From positions 5,146,001 through 5,210,000 of the forward strand of contig NZ_CP121196.1 of assembly GCF_039994875.1 (NCBI RefSeq): DNA of 64,000 bases, read 5' to 3'. Below, piece by piece: positions 1 through 8,095 of this stretch (its first letter is position 1; each line of letters opens with the position of its first letter). Made by a program: the position numbers and the translations under genes. The notes under the pieces were generated by a model, which was not told the DNA's origin, did no database searches, and was given only the letters and a program-made list of their open reading frames with translations. This stretch comes from Telmatobacter sp. DSM 110680. Its GTDB lineage: Bacteria > Acidobacteriota > Terriglobia > Terriglobales > Acidobacteriaceae.

Positions 1-1009
1 AGAAGATAGCGTGCGCGAACCAGTCGAGACCCCATCCAAGCCAGCGGAAAGGGTATGTAATTGCGTCGAGTGCGATCGCGGGGCCAAAGAAAATGGCTCC
101 ATCAAGCGCTGCGCCGATCGCGCCGAAGAAGTGGAATCCTGGGTAGGGATCGATGGGTGCCCCGTAGGCGGCCCAGGGGTTGTATTGAGGAACGTATACG
201 ACTTGAGGAGTGGGCGGAGCGATCTCGATGTTGCCCTGATCCTCAATGACTTCCTGCTGAGGGGTGTTCTGGAGGTTGCCGGCCTGCTGGGCGCGGTCAC
301 GCATGACCTGGATGGTTTGCATCACGTCTTGCGGCTGGTTGTAATAGGCATTGCCGAGGTCGGTGGTCCACTGGAGATTTTGCGCCATCTGATCGAGGAC
401 CTGGGGAAACGCTGTCAGCGCTTTGATGCTCGGGTCCCAACTGCTCTGAGCGTTTGCCCCAGCAGCGATTTGTTGGGGAGGCGCCCCTCCCTGCATGTGC
501 AGCCACTGGTCGGCGGCGGCGACTTGCGCGGGATAAGTTGAACCTGCCAGGACCATTGAAACCAGATTGTCGGGATAAAGCGCGATGGGAGCGACCATCT
601 GCTCGAGCCGATCAGGGCTGAGCGCCGCTGAGGGCTGGATGGGCGGAGCGAAACCCTGGTTCGGATCGTTGTAGGTTAGCTGCTGCTGGGGATAGGCCTG
701 CTGACCGTACGGTTGCTGGCCATCGGCGGGCGGTTGCTGATACTGCGGAGGCTGCTGCCCGTACTGCTGTTGCTGATCCTGCGCAGCGTACTGGCCCTGT
801 GATGTGCCGGGCTCGTCCGTCGGCCAATTGGGAATCGCGGCGGGCTGCTGGGCGACCACAGAAGTGGCTGCGACTCCCAGACCAAGGATGGCGGCTGCGA
901 CATATTGACGAAAGAATCGCGGATTGGAAGAAGCGTTGGGGGGTATGCCCGGAAGCGATGTGCAGGAGAGCGGGCGCGCAGTGCGCAGATCAAATTGGGG
1001 TTTCATCAT
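1..1009 (-). CDS. DUF3300 domain protein, C-terminus cut by window edge
   Basis: The minus-strand frame is open from an ATG pair at 1009/1006 to the window edge (336 codons visible). The N-terminal ~45 residues carry a hydrophobic segment ending in VVAQQPA, a plausible signal peptide. A long Gln/Pro/Tyr-rich linker follows (repeats of the QQYGQQPPQYQQPP type). The body then reads RLEQMVAPIALYPDNLVSMV and later STYPAQVAAADQWL, and QVVYVPQYNPWAAYG, which match my recollection of the DUF3300 family. Function is unknown; these are predicted exported proteins. The start is supported only by a weak GAGGG upstream. The rest lies outside the window. Confidence 0.85.
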   Translation of the reverse strand, partial: MMKPQFDLRTARPLSCTSLPGIPPNASSNPRFFRQYVAAAILGLGVAATSVVAQQPAAIPNWPTDEPGTSQGQYAAQDQQQQYGQQPPQYQQPPADGQQPYGQQAYPQQQLTYNDPNQGFAPPIQPSAALSPDRLEQMVAPIALYPDNLVSMVLAGSTYPAQVAAADQWLHMQGGAPPQQIAAGANAQSSWDPSIKALTAFPQVLDQMAQNLQWTTDLGNAYYNQPQDVMQTIQVMRDRAQQAGNLQNTPQQEVIEDQGNIEIAPPTPQVVYVPQYNPWAAYGAPIDPYPGFHFFGAIGAALDGAIFFGPAIALDAITYPFRWLGWGLDWFAHAIF

Positions 1010-1417
1010 CCCTCACTGAATTCGTGCGAAGCGCCGCTCTGACTGGACAGCATTTGTCATCGCCGAATAAATGCCCAGGGGTGACTCGCATGCCAAGTCG
1101 AACCTACCCCATAGGTACCTAACTGGGAACCCCACCTGGATGGGTTAGTTTCGCGGATGTAACGGATTTGTTGAATTCATCGGGGCTCTGCCTATGCGGA
1201 TTTGGTCGCCGGGACGCCGAGATCGATGGAAATCGGGGGTGATTTTCGGTGGCTGGGGGGTAAGCCGTTTATTTCGAACATTCTTTGAAATTCGCACCAA
1301 GCGATTTACTAGCGGGGCGCCCTCGGCAATCTCAACCAAAAAAGCGGCTTTTCGATGTCGAATTGGCTCCAATCAATTGGCACGAAAATCTGCTCAAAGG
1401 ACTAAACTGATCTGGCT
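1010..1417. other. Divergent intergenic region, no gene seen
   Basis: About 400 bases separate the divergent DUF3300 gene and rocA. Open frames on both strands here are short, lack ribosome binding sites and show no protein-like composition. The stretch presumably holds both promoters, but I could not identify convincing -35/-10 pairs. Confidence 0.5.
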
Positions 1418-3010
1418 ATGGCAACCGTGACTCTCGCTACCGAAATTCAGCCGAGTTCGCCCCAGGGCGAGTTCCGCAATGAACCGTTTACTGATTTCAA
1501 AAACCCCGAAAACGCCCGAAAGATGAAGGCAGCGCTCGACCTTGTCGCGGGCGAATTGGGGCGTGAATATGACCTCATCATCGGCGGACACCGCCTGAAA
1601 ACCGAAGGCAAGATCAAGTCGTTCAATCCGGCGCGACCAGCGCAGGTGGTTGGCGTTCACCAGAAAGCCGGTGCTGAGCATGCGGAGAAGGCGATGTCTG
1701 CGGCGCTGGATGCGTTTGAGACGTGGAGCCGGACTTCTGTGGAACAGCGGGTCTCGCTGCTGCTGAATGCGGCGCGGATTATTCGCGAGCGGCATTTTGA
1801 GTTTTGCGCATGGCTGACATATGAGGTCGGCAAAAACTGGGCAGAGGCCGATGCGGATGTGGGCGAGACGATTGACTTTCTCGAGTTCTATGCGCGCGAG
1901 GCGTTGCGGCTGGCGAAAGCGGAGACGCCTATCCAGTATCCAGGCGAATTCAACCAGTTGCTTTACATTCCACTCGGCGTGGGCGCGGTGATTCCGCCGT
2001 GGAATTTTCCGTTCGCGATTATGGCGGGTATGACGGTGGCTTCTGTCGTCACCGGGAATACTGTAATCCTGAAGCCGTCGAGCGATTCGCCGACGATTGC
2101 GGCGAAGTTTGTGGAAGTGCTGGAGGAGGCGGGGATGCCGGGCGGTGTAGTGAATTTCTGTCCGGGATCAGGTGCGACTTTCGGCAACGCGATCGTGGAA
2201 CATCCGAAGACACGCTACATCGCGTTCACCGGATCGCGCGATGTGGGGCTGGAGATTCACGAGCGCGCGGCGAAGAATCAAAAAGGACAGATTTGGATCA
2301 AGCGAACCGTGCTGGAGATGGGCGGCAAGGACTCCATCTTGGTTTGTGCGGATGCGGATCTGGATGCAGCGGTGGATGGCACAGTAGCGGCGGCGTTTGG
2401 ATTCAGCGGGCAAAAATGCTCGGCTTGTTCGCGAGCGATTGTTGAGGCTCCGGTATATGACGTTTTTGTGGAGCGGGTGCGCGAGAAGGTGGCGAAGCTG
2501 ACGGTCGGTGATCCTGCTACGAATCCAAACATGGGGCCGGTGGTGAATAAAGCGGCGATGGATTCGATTCTTGGATACATCGAAACGGGCAAGAAGGAAG
2601 GGCGGCTGGTTGCGGGCGGCAAGGCTCTAGAGAATGCTGATGGAGGATTCTTCATCGAGCCCACGGTGATTGCGGATATCGCTCCGGATGCCGTGATTTC
2701 GCAGGAAGAGATCTTCGGGCCGGTGCTGGCGGTGATCAAGGTGAAGGATTTTGATGAAGGCTTGAAGGTCGCTAACAATACTGAGTATGGGCTGACGGGC
2801 GCGATCTATTCCGGATCACGCGAGGCGCTGGAGACGGCGCGGCGCGAATATCACGTGGGGAATTTGTATTTGAATCGCAAGTGTACGGGGGCGATGGTGG
2901 GTGCGCATCCGTTTGGCGGATTCAATATGAGCGGGACGGATTCTAAGGCGGGTGGGCCGGATTATCTGCTGCTGTTTACGCAGGCGAAGAGCGTGGCGGA
3001 GAAGCTGTGA
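1418..3010 (+). CDS. rocA: L-glutamate gamma-semialdehyde (1-pyrroline-5-carboxylate) dehydrogenase
   Basis: This 530-residue aldehyde dehydrogenase oxidises glutamate semialdehyde/P5C to glutamate with NAD+, the last step of proline and arginine breakdown. The cofactor motif PPWNFPFAI, the general-base region LEMGGKDS (Glu about 300) and the catalytic GQKCSACSR (Cys about 334) are intact. The C-terminal NRKCTGAMVGAHPFGGFNMSG is typical of the P5C dehydrogenase branch rather than generic aldehyde dehydrogenases. Length fits the RocA/PruA stand-alone form; no proline dehydrogenase domain is fused. A hairpin terminator follows. Arginase lies 4 kb away, so both ends of the arginine-to-glutamate route are nearby though not in one operon. 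The ribosome binding site is weak. Confidence 0.95.
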   Translation: MATVTLATEIQPSSPQGEFRNEPFTDFKNPENARKMKAALDLVAGELGREYDLIIGGHRLKTEGKIKSFNPARPAQVVGVHQKAGAEHAEKAMSAALDAFETWSRTSVEQRVSLLLNAARIIRERHFEFCAWLTYEVGKNWAEADADVGETIDFLEFYAREALRLAKAETPIQYPGEFNQLLYIPLGVGAVIPPWNFPFAIMAGMTVASVVTGNTVILKPSSDSPTIAAKFVEVLEEAGMPGGVVNFCPGSGATFGNAIVEHPKTRYIAFTGSRDVGLEIHERAAKNQKGQIWIKRTVLEMGGKDSILVCADADLDAAVDGTVAAAFGFSGQKCSACSRAIVEAPVYDVFVERVREKVAKLTVGDPATNPNMGPVVNKAAMDSILGYIETGKKEGRLVAGGKALENADGGFFIEPTVIADIAPDAVISQEEIFGPVLAVIKVKDFDEGLKVANNTEYGLTGAIYSGSREALETARREYHVGNLYLNRKCTGAMVGAHPFGGFNMSGTDSKAGGPDYLLLFTQAKSVAEKL

Positions 3011-3029
3011 TTCCATCGTAAGGATGTAG

Positions 3030-3068
3030 AAATCCCTCAGGTGCGTTTGGGCCTGAGGGATTTTTATT
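3030..3068 (+). terminator. Rho-independent terminator of rocA
   Basis: The arms AAATCCCTCAG and CTGAGGGATTT pair perfectly around an ~11-base loop and run straight into TTTTTATTT, 20 bases after the rocA stop. Confidence 0.85.
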
Positions 3069-3101
3069 TGGATGAGTCGATACGCTGCGACGATAAAAAG
3101 C

Positions 3102-3200
3102 AGATCCTTCACTCCGCTTACCCCACGACGATTCTCGTTCGCAGGGCCCCAAGCCGCTCCGTTCAGGATGACACCGCTAGATGACACCGCGCGATGACAC
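3102..3200. repeat. Interspersed semi-palindromic repeat with GATGACACCG copies
   Basis: The stretch starts AGATCCTTCACTCCGC and ends CCGCTCCGTTCAGGATGACA, so ATCCT and AGGAT arms face each other. It is followed by two more copies of ATGACAC (three in all within 40 bases). It has no open frame of note and lies between convergent genes. It resembles short interspersed elements I associate with acidobacterial intergenic DNA; that link is from memory. Confidence 0.5.
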
Positions 3201-3218
3201 GACTCAATGAGTGGGAAG

Positions 3219-3713
3219 TTATGCTGTGGTCTCGTCCATGGGCTCGTCGAGGTTGTCTTCTACTAGTGCGTCTGAGCTCGCAGACGAATTATCTGGGTTG
3301 TGTCTGCGGAGGATGGCGCTGGTGTCGTCGCGGCCGGGCTCTACGCTGATGGCACCGATGTTCGACAACATCGGATCAGATTCGGTGAAGCGTGCAATGC
3401 GTTCTTCGGCGGCATCGTCTTGGATCAGGCCAGATCCATCGCGCGTGTTGGGGCGCTCATCTTCCTGCAGCAGATTTATTTCCAACGCATCCAGTTCTTC
3501 TTCGGTACTGGCATCAAGTTCATCGAATTGCTGGCCAAGTTCCCCTTCAGCAATGGCGGGCTCATCTGCGCCACCTGTGATCATTTCGAGACGGTCAATT
3601 GCGGTATCCGTCGCGAAGTCGTCGGACCGGATGGAGGCCGGAGCGGGATTCTTGTCTGCATAAACGGAGCTTTCGCTCAGATTGACCTGCGTGTCTTTTG
3701 ATTGATTCGCCAT
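3219..3713 (-). CDS. Hypothetical acidic protein
   Basis: A 164-residue protein starting at ATG 3713 behind AAAGGCGGGAAA, a good ribosome binding site. The frame stays open far upstream, but only because it runs antisense to fabD, so this start is preferred. The product is very rich in Asp, Glu and Ser, has no hydrophobic segment and no cysteine, and looks largely disordered. I recognise no domain. It is divergent from fabD with 132 bases between them. Function unknown. Confidence 0.65.
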   Translation of the reverse strand: MANQSKDTQVNLSESSVYADKNPAPASIRSDDFATDTAIDRLEMITGGADEPAIAEGELGQQFDELDASTEEELDALEINLLQEDERPNTRDGSGLIQDDAAEERIARFTESDPMLSNIGAISVEPGRDDTSAILRRHNPDNSSASSDALVEDNLDEPMDETTA

Positions 3714-3845
3714 TTTCCCGCCTTTTGATTTTCGCGCGGCAATCGCTTGCCGAGTACGCTTCAAGTGTCTGTGATGCAAGCGGAGACGTTGCGGTTCGCC
3801 AGACGGCACGGGCATCGGTATCTTCGCGATACAATCCACAATGGA

Positions 3846-4793
3846 ATGAATAAGAAGATTGCATTTCTCTTTCCGGGGCAAGGTTCGCAGACAGTGGGCA
3901 TGGGGCGCGATCTCGCCGAGCGGTTTCCAATTGCCAAACAGACTTTTGCAGAAGCCGACGAAGCTTGCGGATTTGCACTGTCGAAACTTTGCTTTGAGGG
4001 CCCTGAAGAAGACCTCAAGCTGACCGAGAACACACAACCGGCGATTTTGACTGTCAGCGTCGCGGCGTTGCGAGTGCTTGCGGAACATGGCATAAAGCCC
4101 GCTCTGGCAGCGGGACATTCCCTTGGCGAGTGGTCGGCACACGTGGCAGCGGGGACGCTGACTTTTGCCGATGCGGTGCGCTCGGTGAAGGCGCGTGGCC
4201 GTGCGATGCAACTGGCGGTGCCAGCGGGTCAGGGCGCGATGGCAGCGATTCTGTCGCTCGATCCGGTGCAGGTGGTTGAGGCGTGCGAAGAGGCAGCGAA
4301 GGAAACGGGGCTGACGGTATCTGCCGCGAATTTGAACTCCCCGGGACAGACGGTGATTTCCGGCGCGACGGCGGCCGTTGAGAAGGCCGCGGCACTCTGC
4401 AAATCGAGAGGCGCGCGGCGGACGGTGATGCTTCCGGTCAGCGCTCCTTTTCATTGCGCGTTGATGCAGCCTGCGCAGGAGGAAGTAGCGCGGGTGCTGG
4501 CGGGATTGCGGCTCACCGATCCGAAATTTCCGGTTGCTGCCAACGCGAGTGGAACGATGGTGACTACGGCCGAGGGGGCGCGCAACGCGCTGATCGAGCA
4601 AGTCACGGGGGCAGTGCGCTGGGTGGACTGTATGAGGACCCTGGTGGGGGCGGAAGCGGATTTGTTTATCGAGGTTGGACCCGGGAAGGTGCTGTGCGGG
4701 TTGCTGAAGCAGATTGACCCGGCACAGAGGTCGCTGAATGTGGAAGATTCGGCGAGCATGGAAAAGGTTCAGGCGGAGTTAGCCTCCGCCTGA
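3846..4793 (+). CDS. fabD: Malonyl-CoA:ACP transacylase
   Basis: FabD moves the malonyl group from CoA to acyl carrier protein, supplying the extender unit of type II fatty acid synthesis in the cytosol. From ATG 3846 the protein is 315 residues, normal for the family. FPGQGSQTVGMG opens the domain, GHSLGEW carries the nucleophile (Ser92), and SAPFHCALM carries the catalytic His. An upstream in-frame start at 3747 would add 33 residues that do not look like FabD, so 3846 is preferred although its ribosome binding site is weak. The neighbours are not other fab genes, so it appears to stand alone here. Confidence 0.95.
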   Translation: MNKKIAFLFPGQGSQTVGMGRDLAERFPIAKQTFAEADEACGFALSKLCFEGPEEDLKLTENTQPAILTVSVAALRVLAEHGIKPALAAGHSLGEWSAHVAAGTLTFADAVRSVKARGRAMQLAVPAGQGAMAAILSLDPVQVVEACEEAAKETGLTVSAANLNSPGQTVISGATAAVEKAAALCKSRGARRTVMLPVSAPFHCALMQPAQEEVARVLAGLRLTDPKFPVAANASGTMVTTAEGARNALIEQVTGAVRWVDCMRTLVGAEADLFIEVGPGKVLCGLLKQIDPAQRSLNVEDSASMEKVQAELASA

Positions 4794-4836
4794 GATTCGT
4801 TGAAATTGGATGGTGACCATCTGCAACGTTTTTGCG

Positions 4837-5343
4837 CTACGGGCCTAGATACAGCTCTTCGTCGGGCGGCGCGAAATCCAGTGTGTGGTCCTTGGGAAAG
4901 TAGGTCAGGAAGAGCGCCTTGCTTTTGCGGCCGTTGATCAGGACGCCGACCAGCAACACATTCTTGAAGACGCGAGCGGCCACGATTTCGTGGGTCTGAA
5001 TCACGCCATATTCATTGTCGGGGCTGGTGCTTGACCAGTCTTTCTGAAAGCGATCGAACGGGTAGGCAGCGTATTTGTCCGCGTGTTGCTGCCAGTTTGG
5101 ATCGTGCACCCAGATGGCGTAGGCGCTTCGCAGATCGTTCTTCTCAACGTCTTGAAGAAAACTGTTGATCGCGTGACGGCCACGCATATGGGTATACCAG
5201 TTCCAGGGCCAATCAGCGGGGTGGCCGGAAACCAGCCAGAAGGCCACAATCAGAATGAACAGCAGCCCGCCGCTTCCATAGAGCATGGCGCGGTTTCGAT
5301 TTTCGCGGGCTTCATCATATTTTGGAGCATCGAGCAGCGTCAT
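4837..5343 (-). CDS. Hypothetical single-pass membrane protein
   Basis: A 168-residue protein with a good GAGGAAAG site before ATG 5343. The N-terminal 20 residues are charged, residues about 22-40 (YGSGGLLFILIVAFWLVSG) form one membrane helix, and a soluble domain of about 125 residues follows, rich in aromatic residues (WPWNWYTHM, YPFDRFQKDW). Topology suggests an outward-facing domain. I recognise no family. It lies downstream of ddl on the same strand with a heptad repeat array between. Confidence 0.7.
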   Translation of the reverse strand: MTLLDAPKYDEARENRNRAMLYGSGGLLFILIVAFWLVSGHPADWPWNWYTHMRGRHAINSFLQDVEKNDLRSAYAIWVHDPNWQQHADKYAAYPFDRFQKDWSSTSPDNEYGVIQTHEIVAARVFKNVLLVGVLINGRKSKALFLTYFPKDHTLDFAPPDEELYLGP

Positions 5344-5380
5344 TGCAGACTTTCCTCGCAGTCAAGGATAAGGCACTGAA

Positions 5381-5573
5381 GGGAGCAGGGAACAGGGAAT
5401 AGGGAGTAACAAGCGGGAGTCATTCTCGGAGCGACTTTAGTTTGAGGCTTACGCTCTTTGGGCAAGGATTCTTCTCTCTTCTTGTTAGACACCGGCAAAA
5501 GGGTTGCGGTTCCCAGTTTTGTACTCCTTATTCCCTTCTCGCTATTCGCTGCCCTTTTTATTCCCTGCTGTAT
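5381..5573. repeat. Inverted heptad array, GGGARYA type
   Basis: The left arm (5381-5408) is four exact-period 7-base units of type GGGAGCA/GGGAACA. The right arm (5521-5573) carries the same units on the minus strand (GCGAATA, GCGAGAA, GGGAATA, AGGAGTA). About 110 bases separate the arms. The right arm overlaps the end of ddl: the last codons Ser-Arg-Glu and the stop are built from repeat sequence CAGGGAATAA. Confidence 0.8.
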
Positions 5574-6706
5574 ACATTCCGGTTCTTCTCGCGGTGGCGC
5601 TCAACACCCAGTTCGATGAGGCGTGTGATCAGGTCGGTGTAAGAAATTCCGGTTGCCTCCCAGAGCTTGGGATACATGCTGATCTGGGTGAAGCCCGGGA
5701 GGGTGTTCACCTCGTTGAGATAGATTCGCCGTTTGCCATCGGGCTCCATCAGGAAGTCGACTCGCGCGAGGCCGGCGAGATCGCACGCAAGAAATGCGGC
5801 AACAGCCATCTCCCGGATCTGCTTCGCCTCAGCAGCAGTGATCTTCGCGGGAATTACGGGCACTGAGCCTTCGGAAAGATACTTGGCTTCGTAGTCGTAG
5901 AACTCTTTGCCCGGGATAATCTCACCGACCACGCTGGCCTTGGGATTGTCGTTGCCGAGAACACCGACTTCGAGTTCGCGGGCGGGCGATTTCTTGCCGC
6001 CGACTCCCTGCTCAATGACGAGCTTGCGATCATATTTGGCAGCTTCGTCGAGGGCGGGGCCAAGTTCCTTGCGGTCATGCGCCTTGCTAATTCCCACGGA
6101 TGAACCGAGATTGGCCGGCTTGACGAACAGCGGATATTTCAAAGCGGCCTCAATCCGGGCGGTAGCCTTGCGCGGCGACGCTTCCCACTCCGAACGCAGA
6201 ATCGTGACATGTTTCACGATAGGGAGACCGGCTTGCGCGAAAAGGCGCTTCATCGCATCCTTGTCCATGCCGGCCGATGAGCCCAAGACGCCTGAGCCGA
6301 CGTAGGCGATGCCGGCGAGTTCGAAGAGCCCCTGGATAGTGCCGTCTTCCCCGAAGGTTCCGTGCAGAACGGGAAATACGACGTCAATCGCCTTGCCTTC
6401 GGGACCTTGTGGACCCGGGACGGGTGCAAGCAGAGTTGGGATGCCCTCGTGCAGCAGCTTTGCGCCGGGAGTCGCCTCGGGGTCGCCTGCACGTAGTTTC
6501 CGGGACGGTGCCCCGTTGTTGCCTTCCAGCAAGCTGTTCGCATCAGACGAGGCTAGCCAGCGGCCTTCCTTCGTAATGCCGATCGGCACCACATCGAATT
6601 TTTTGCGATCAATCGCTTTGAGAATGGAGGCGGCGGAGAGCAGCGAAACCTCATGCTCACCGCTGCGGCCACCGAAGAGAATACCTACGCGAAGTTTCTT
6701 TGCCAT
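5558..6706 (-). CDS. ddl: D-alanine--D-alanine ligase
   Basis: This 382-residue ATP-grasp enzyme joins two D-alanines for the peptidoglycan precursor. The N-terminus [16 protein letters not shown] is the family signature for the substrate loop, [16 protein letters not shown] is the ATP-grasp core and [20 protein letters not shown] holds the metal ligands near the C-terminus. ATG 6706 is preferred to the TTG just before it. Length is at the upper end for Ddl. The C-terminal SRE and stop codon come from a heptad repeat, suggesting the original end was replaced. It is followed on the same strand by a membrane protein gene and preceded by arginase. Confidence 0.95.
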   Translation of the reverse strand: MAKKLRVGILFGGRSGEHEVSLLSAASILKAIDRKKFDVVPIGITKEGRWLASSDANSLLEGNNGAPSRKLRAGDPEATPGAKLLHEGIPTLLAPVPGPQGPEGKAIDVVFPVLHGTFGEDGTIQGLFELAGIAYVGSGVLGSSAGMDKDAMKRLFAQAGLPIVKHVTILRSEWEASPRKATARIEAALKYPLFVKPANLGSSVGISKAHDRKELGPALDEAAKYDRKLVIEQGVGGKKSPARELEVGVLGNDNPKASVVGEIIPGKEFYDYEAKYLSEGSVPVIPAKITAAEAKQIREMAVAAFLACDLAGLARVDFLMEPDGKRRIYLNEVNTLPGFTQISMYPKLWEATGISYTDLITRLIELGVERHREKNRNVYSRE

Positions 6707-6763
6707 CAATCTTATTGTCGCTCACAAGAGCTTGGAGAAGGGTTACAGGAGAGATTCGTGCTT

Positions 6764-6846
6764 TCCCACTCATCCCGCGAAGAAGCCGCGTCATGAATGG
6801 GGCACCCAGATTTGTTGCATCCAGATTTGTTGCACCCAGATGTTGC
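6764..6846. repeat. Hairpin plus 15-base tandem repeat
   Basis: Positions 6764-6803 form an imperfect hairpin between CCCACTCAT and ATGAATGGGG. Directly after it ACCCAGATTTGTTGC is repeated about 2.9 times (6804-6818, 6819-6833, 6834-6846, the last with a two-base deletion). It sits between rocF and ddl, both on the minus strand, and contains no gene. Confidence 0.7.
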
Positions 6847-6867
6847 GAACCAGAAATTAAGAGTGGA

Positions 6868-7848
6868 TCAGAGGATTTTCTTGCCGAACGCGGAGCAGGC
6901 CAGTTCTACGGCTAGGTCAGCGGTGCGATTGTGTTCGTCGATCACTGGATTGACCTCGACAATTTCGAAGCTGAGCATACGGCCATGGTCGGCGAGAATC
7001 TCCATGGCCAGGTGGGCTTCGCGATAGGTTGCGCCACCGCGCACCGGGGTGCCGACGCCGGGTGCGTCTTCGGGGTCGATCCAGTCCATGTCGAGGGAGA
7101 CGTGATAGCCCGCAGTTCCCCTCCCTGCGGCTCTCAGAGCTTCTTCCATCACTGCACGCATGCCGCGCTCATCGATGTCGCGCATGGTGTAGACCTCGCC
7201 TATGCCCGCCCGGCGGATGTTTGCCCGCTCAGCGGAGTCAATATCGCGGACGCCGATCAGGACCGTATTTTCCGGAGCGATCTTGGGAGCGAAGCCGCCG
7301 ATGTTGGTAAGCAGATCCGGTCCCAGCCCCAGTAGCGCCGCGAGAGGCATGCCGTGGACATTGCCGCTTGGCGATGTATCGGGAGTGTTGATGTCGGAGT
7401 GGGCGTCGATCCAGAGGACGCCGATCTTCTGATTCTGCCGCCGGTAAAAGTCGGACACGCCGGAGACCGAGCCGACGGCGATGGAGTGATCTCCCCCGAG
7501 GACCAGCGGCGTCATTCCTTCTTCTAGCGCCTTACTGACGGCGGCTGCGGTGCGGGTACAGGTGTCGGCAATCTGCTTGAGATAGCGGGCGTTGGGGTTG
7601 CCGAAGTTCTGCGTTTCAGCGATATCGACGGCGACGTTACCGCCGTCGCTGACGTGGTGGCCCAGGGACTCAAGCCGCGCTTCGAGGCCAGCCACGCGCA
7701 TTGCCGACGGACCCATGTCAACGCCACGCCGGCTGGCACCCATATCGAGCGGCACGCCGAGAACTCGGATGTTGCGGGGTGGAAGGGATTGGGTTCCGCT
7801 AGGTGCAAAGGAGGTGACGACAGGGGGAATTTCTGGATTGGTAGCCAT
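6868..7848 (-). CDS. rocF: Arginase
   Basis: Hydrolyses arginine to ornithine and urea. The 326-residue protein begins about 25 residues before the usual start (LGVPLDMGASRRGVDMGPSA), and carries the binuclear Mn sites GGDHS, DAHSD and SLDMDWIDPEDAPG. The last differs slightly from the common DVD form but keeps both aspartates. VDMGP and GNVHGMPLA are typical of true arginases rather than agmatinases. ATG 7848 has GGGAGAG upstream. Together with rocA in this window it suggests arginine can be used as a nitrogen and carbon source; no ornithine aminotransferase or urease gene is present here. Confidence 0.93.
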   Translation of the reverse strand: MATNPEIPPVVTSFAPSGTQSLPPRNIRVLGVPLDMGASRRGVDMGPSAMRVAGLEARLESLGHHVSDGGNVAVDIAETQNFGNPNARYLKQIADTCTRTAAAVSKALEEGMTPLVLGGDHSIAVGSVSGVSDFYRRQNQKIGVLWIDAHSDINTPDTSPSGNVHGMPLAALLGLGPDLLTNIGGFAPKIAPENTVLIGVRDIDSAERANIRRAGIGEVYTMRDIDERGMRAVMEEALRAAGRGTAGYHVSLDMDWIDPEDAPGVGTPVRGGATYREAHLAMEILADHGRMLSFEIVEVNPVIDEHNRTADLAVELACSAFGKKIL

Positions 7849-8095
7849 TAAGAGTGCTCTCCCGAATCTGAGCCCCAGTCATCATATCGTGCGACCCCCG
7901 AAGCATGCCCCAAACCGGTACATTCGCGGTCTGAAAGTGCTATGACCCGTGTAGTCCCGATGGCCCGAAAGGTGTAACTAAAGGCACGTGAGTAAAGCGT
8001 AGACTTTTACCATTCTTACCGATGTATTGATCGTGAGCACCACGGGCTAAGTTCCACGGATCAGCGAATTAGCTGGCTATCGCGAAGGAATGGGA

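Noticed and set aside
3219-4601. A 460-codon minus-strand frame spanning fabD
   Set aside because: The upstream two thirds runs antisense to fabD; the real gene starts at ATG 3713 with a good ribosome binding site.
7849-8089. Possible riboswitch upstream of the diguanylate cyclase
   Set aside because: I looked for the conserved cores of cyclic-di-GMP riboswitches and did not find them.
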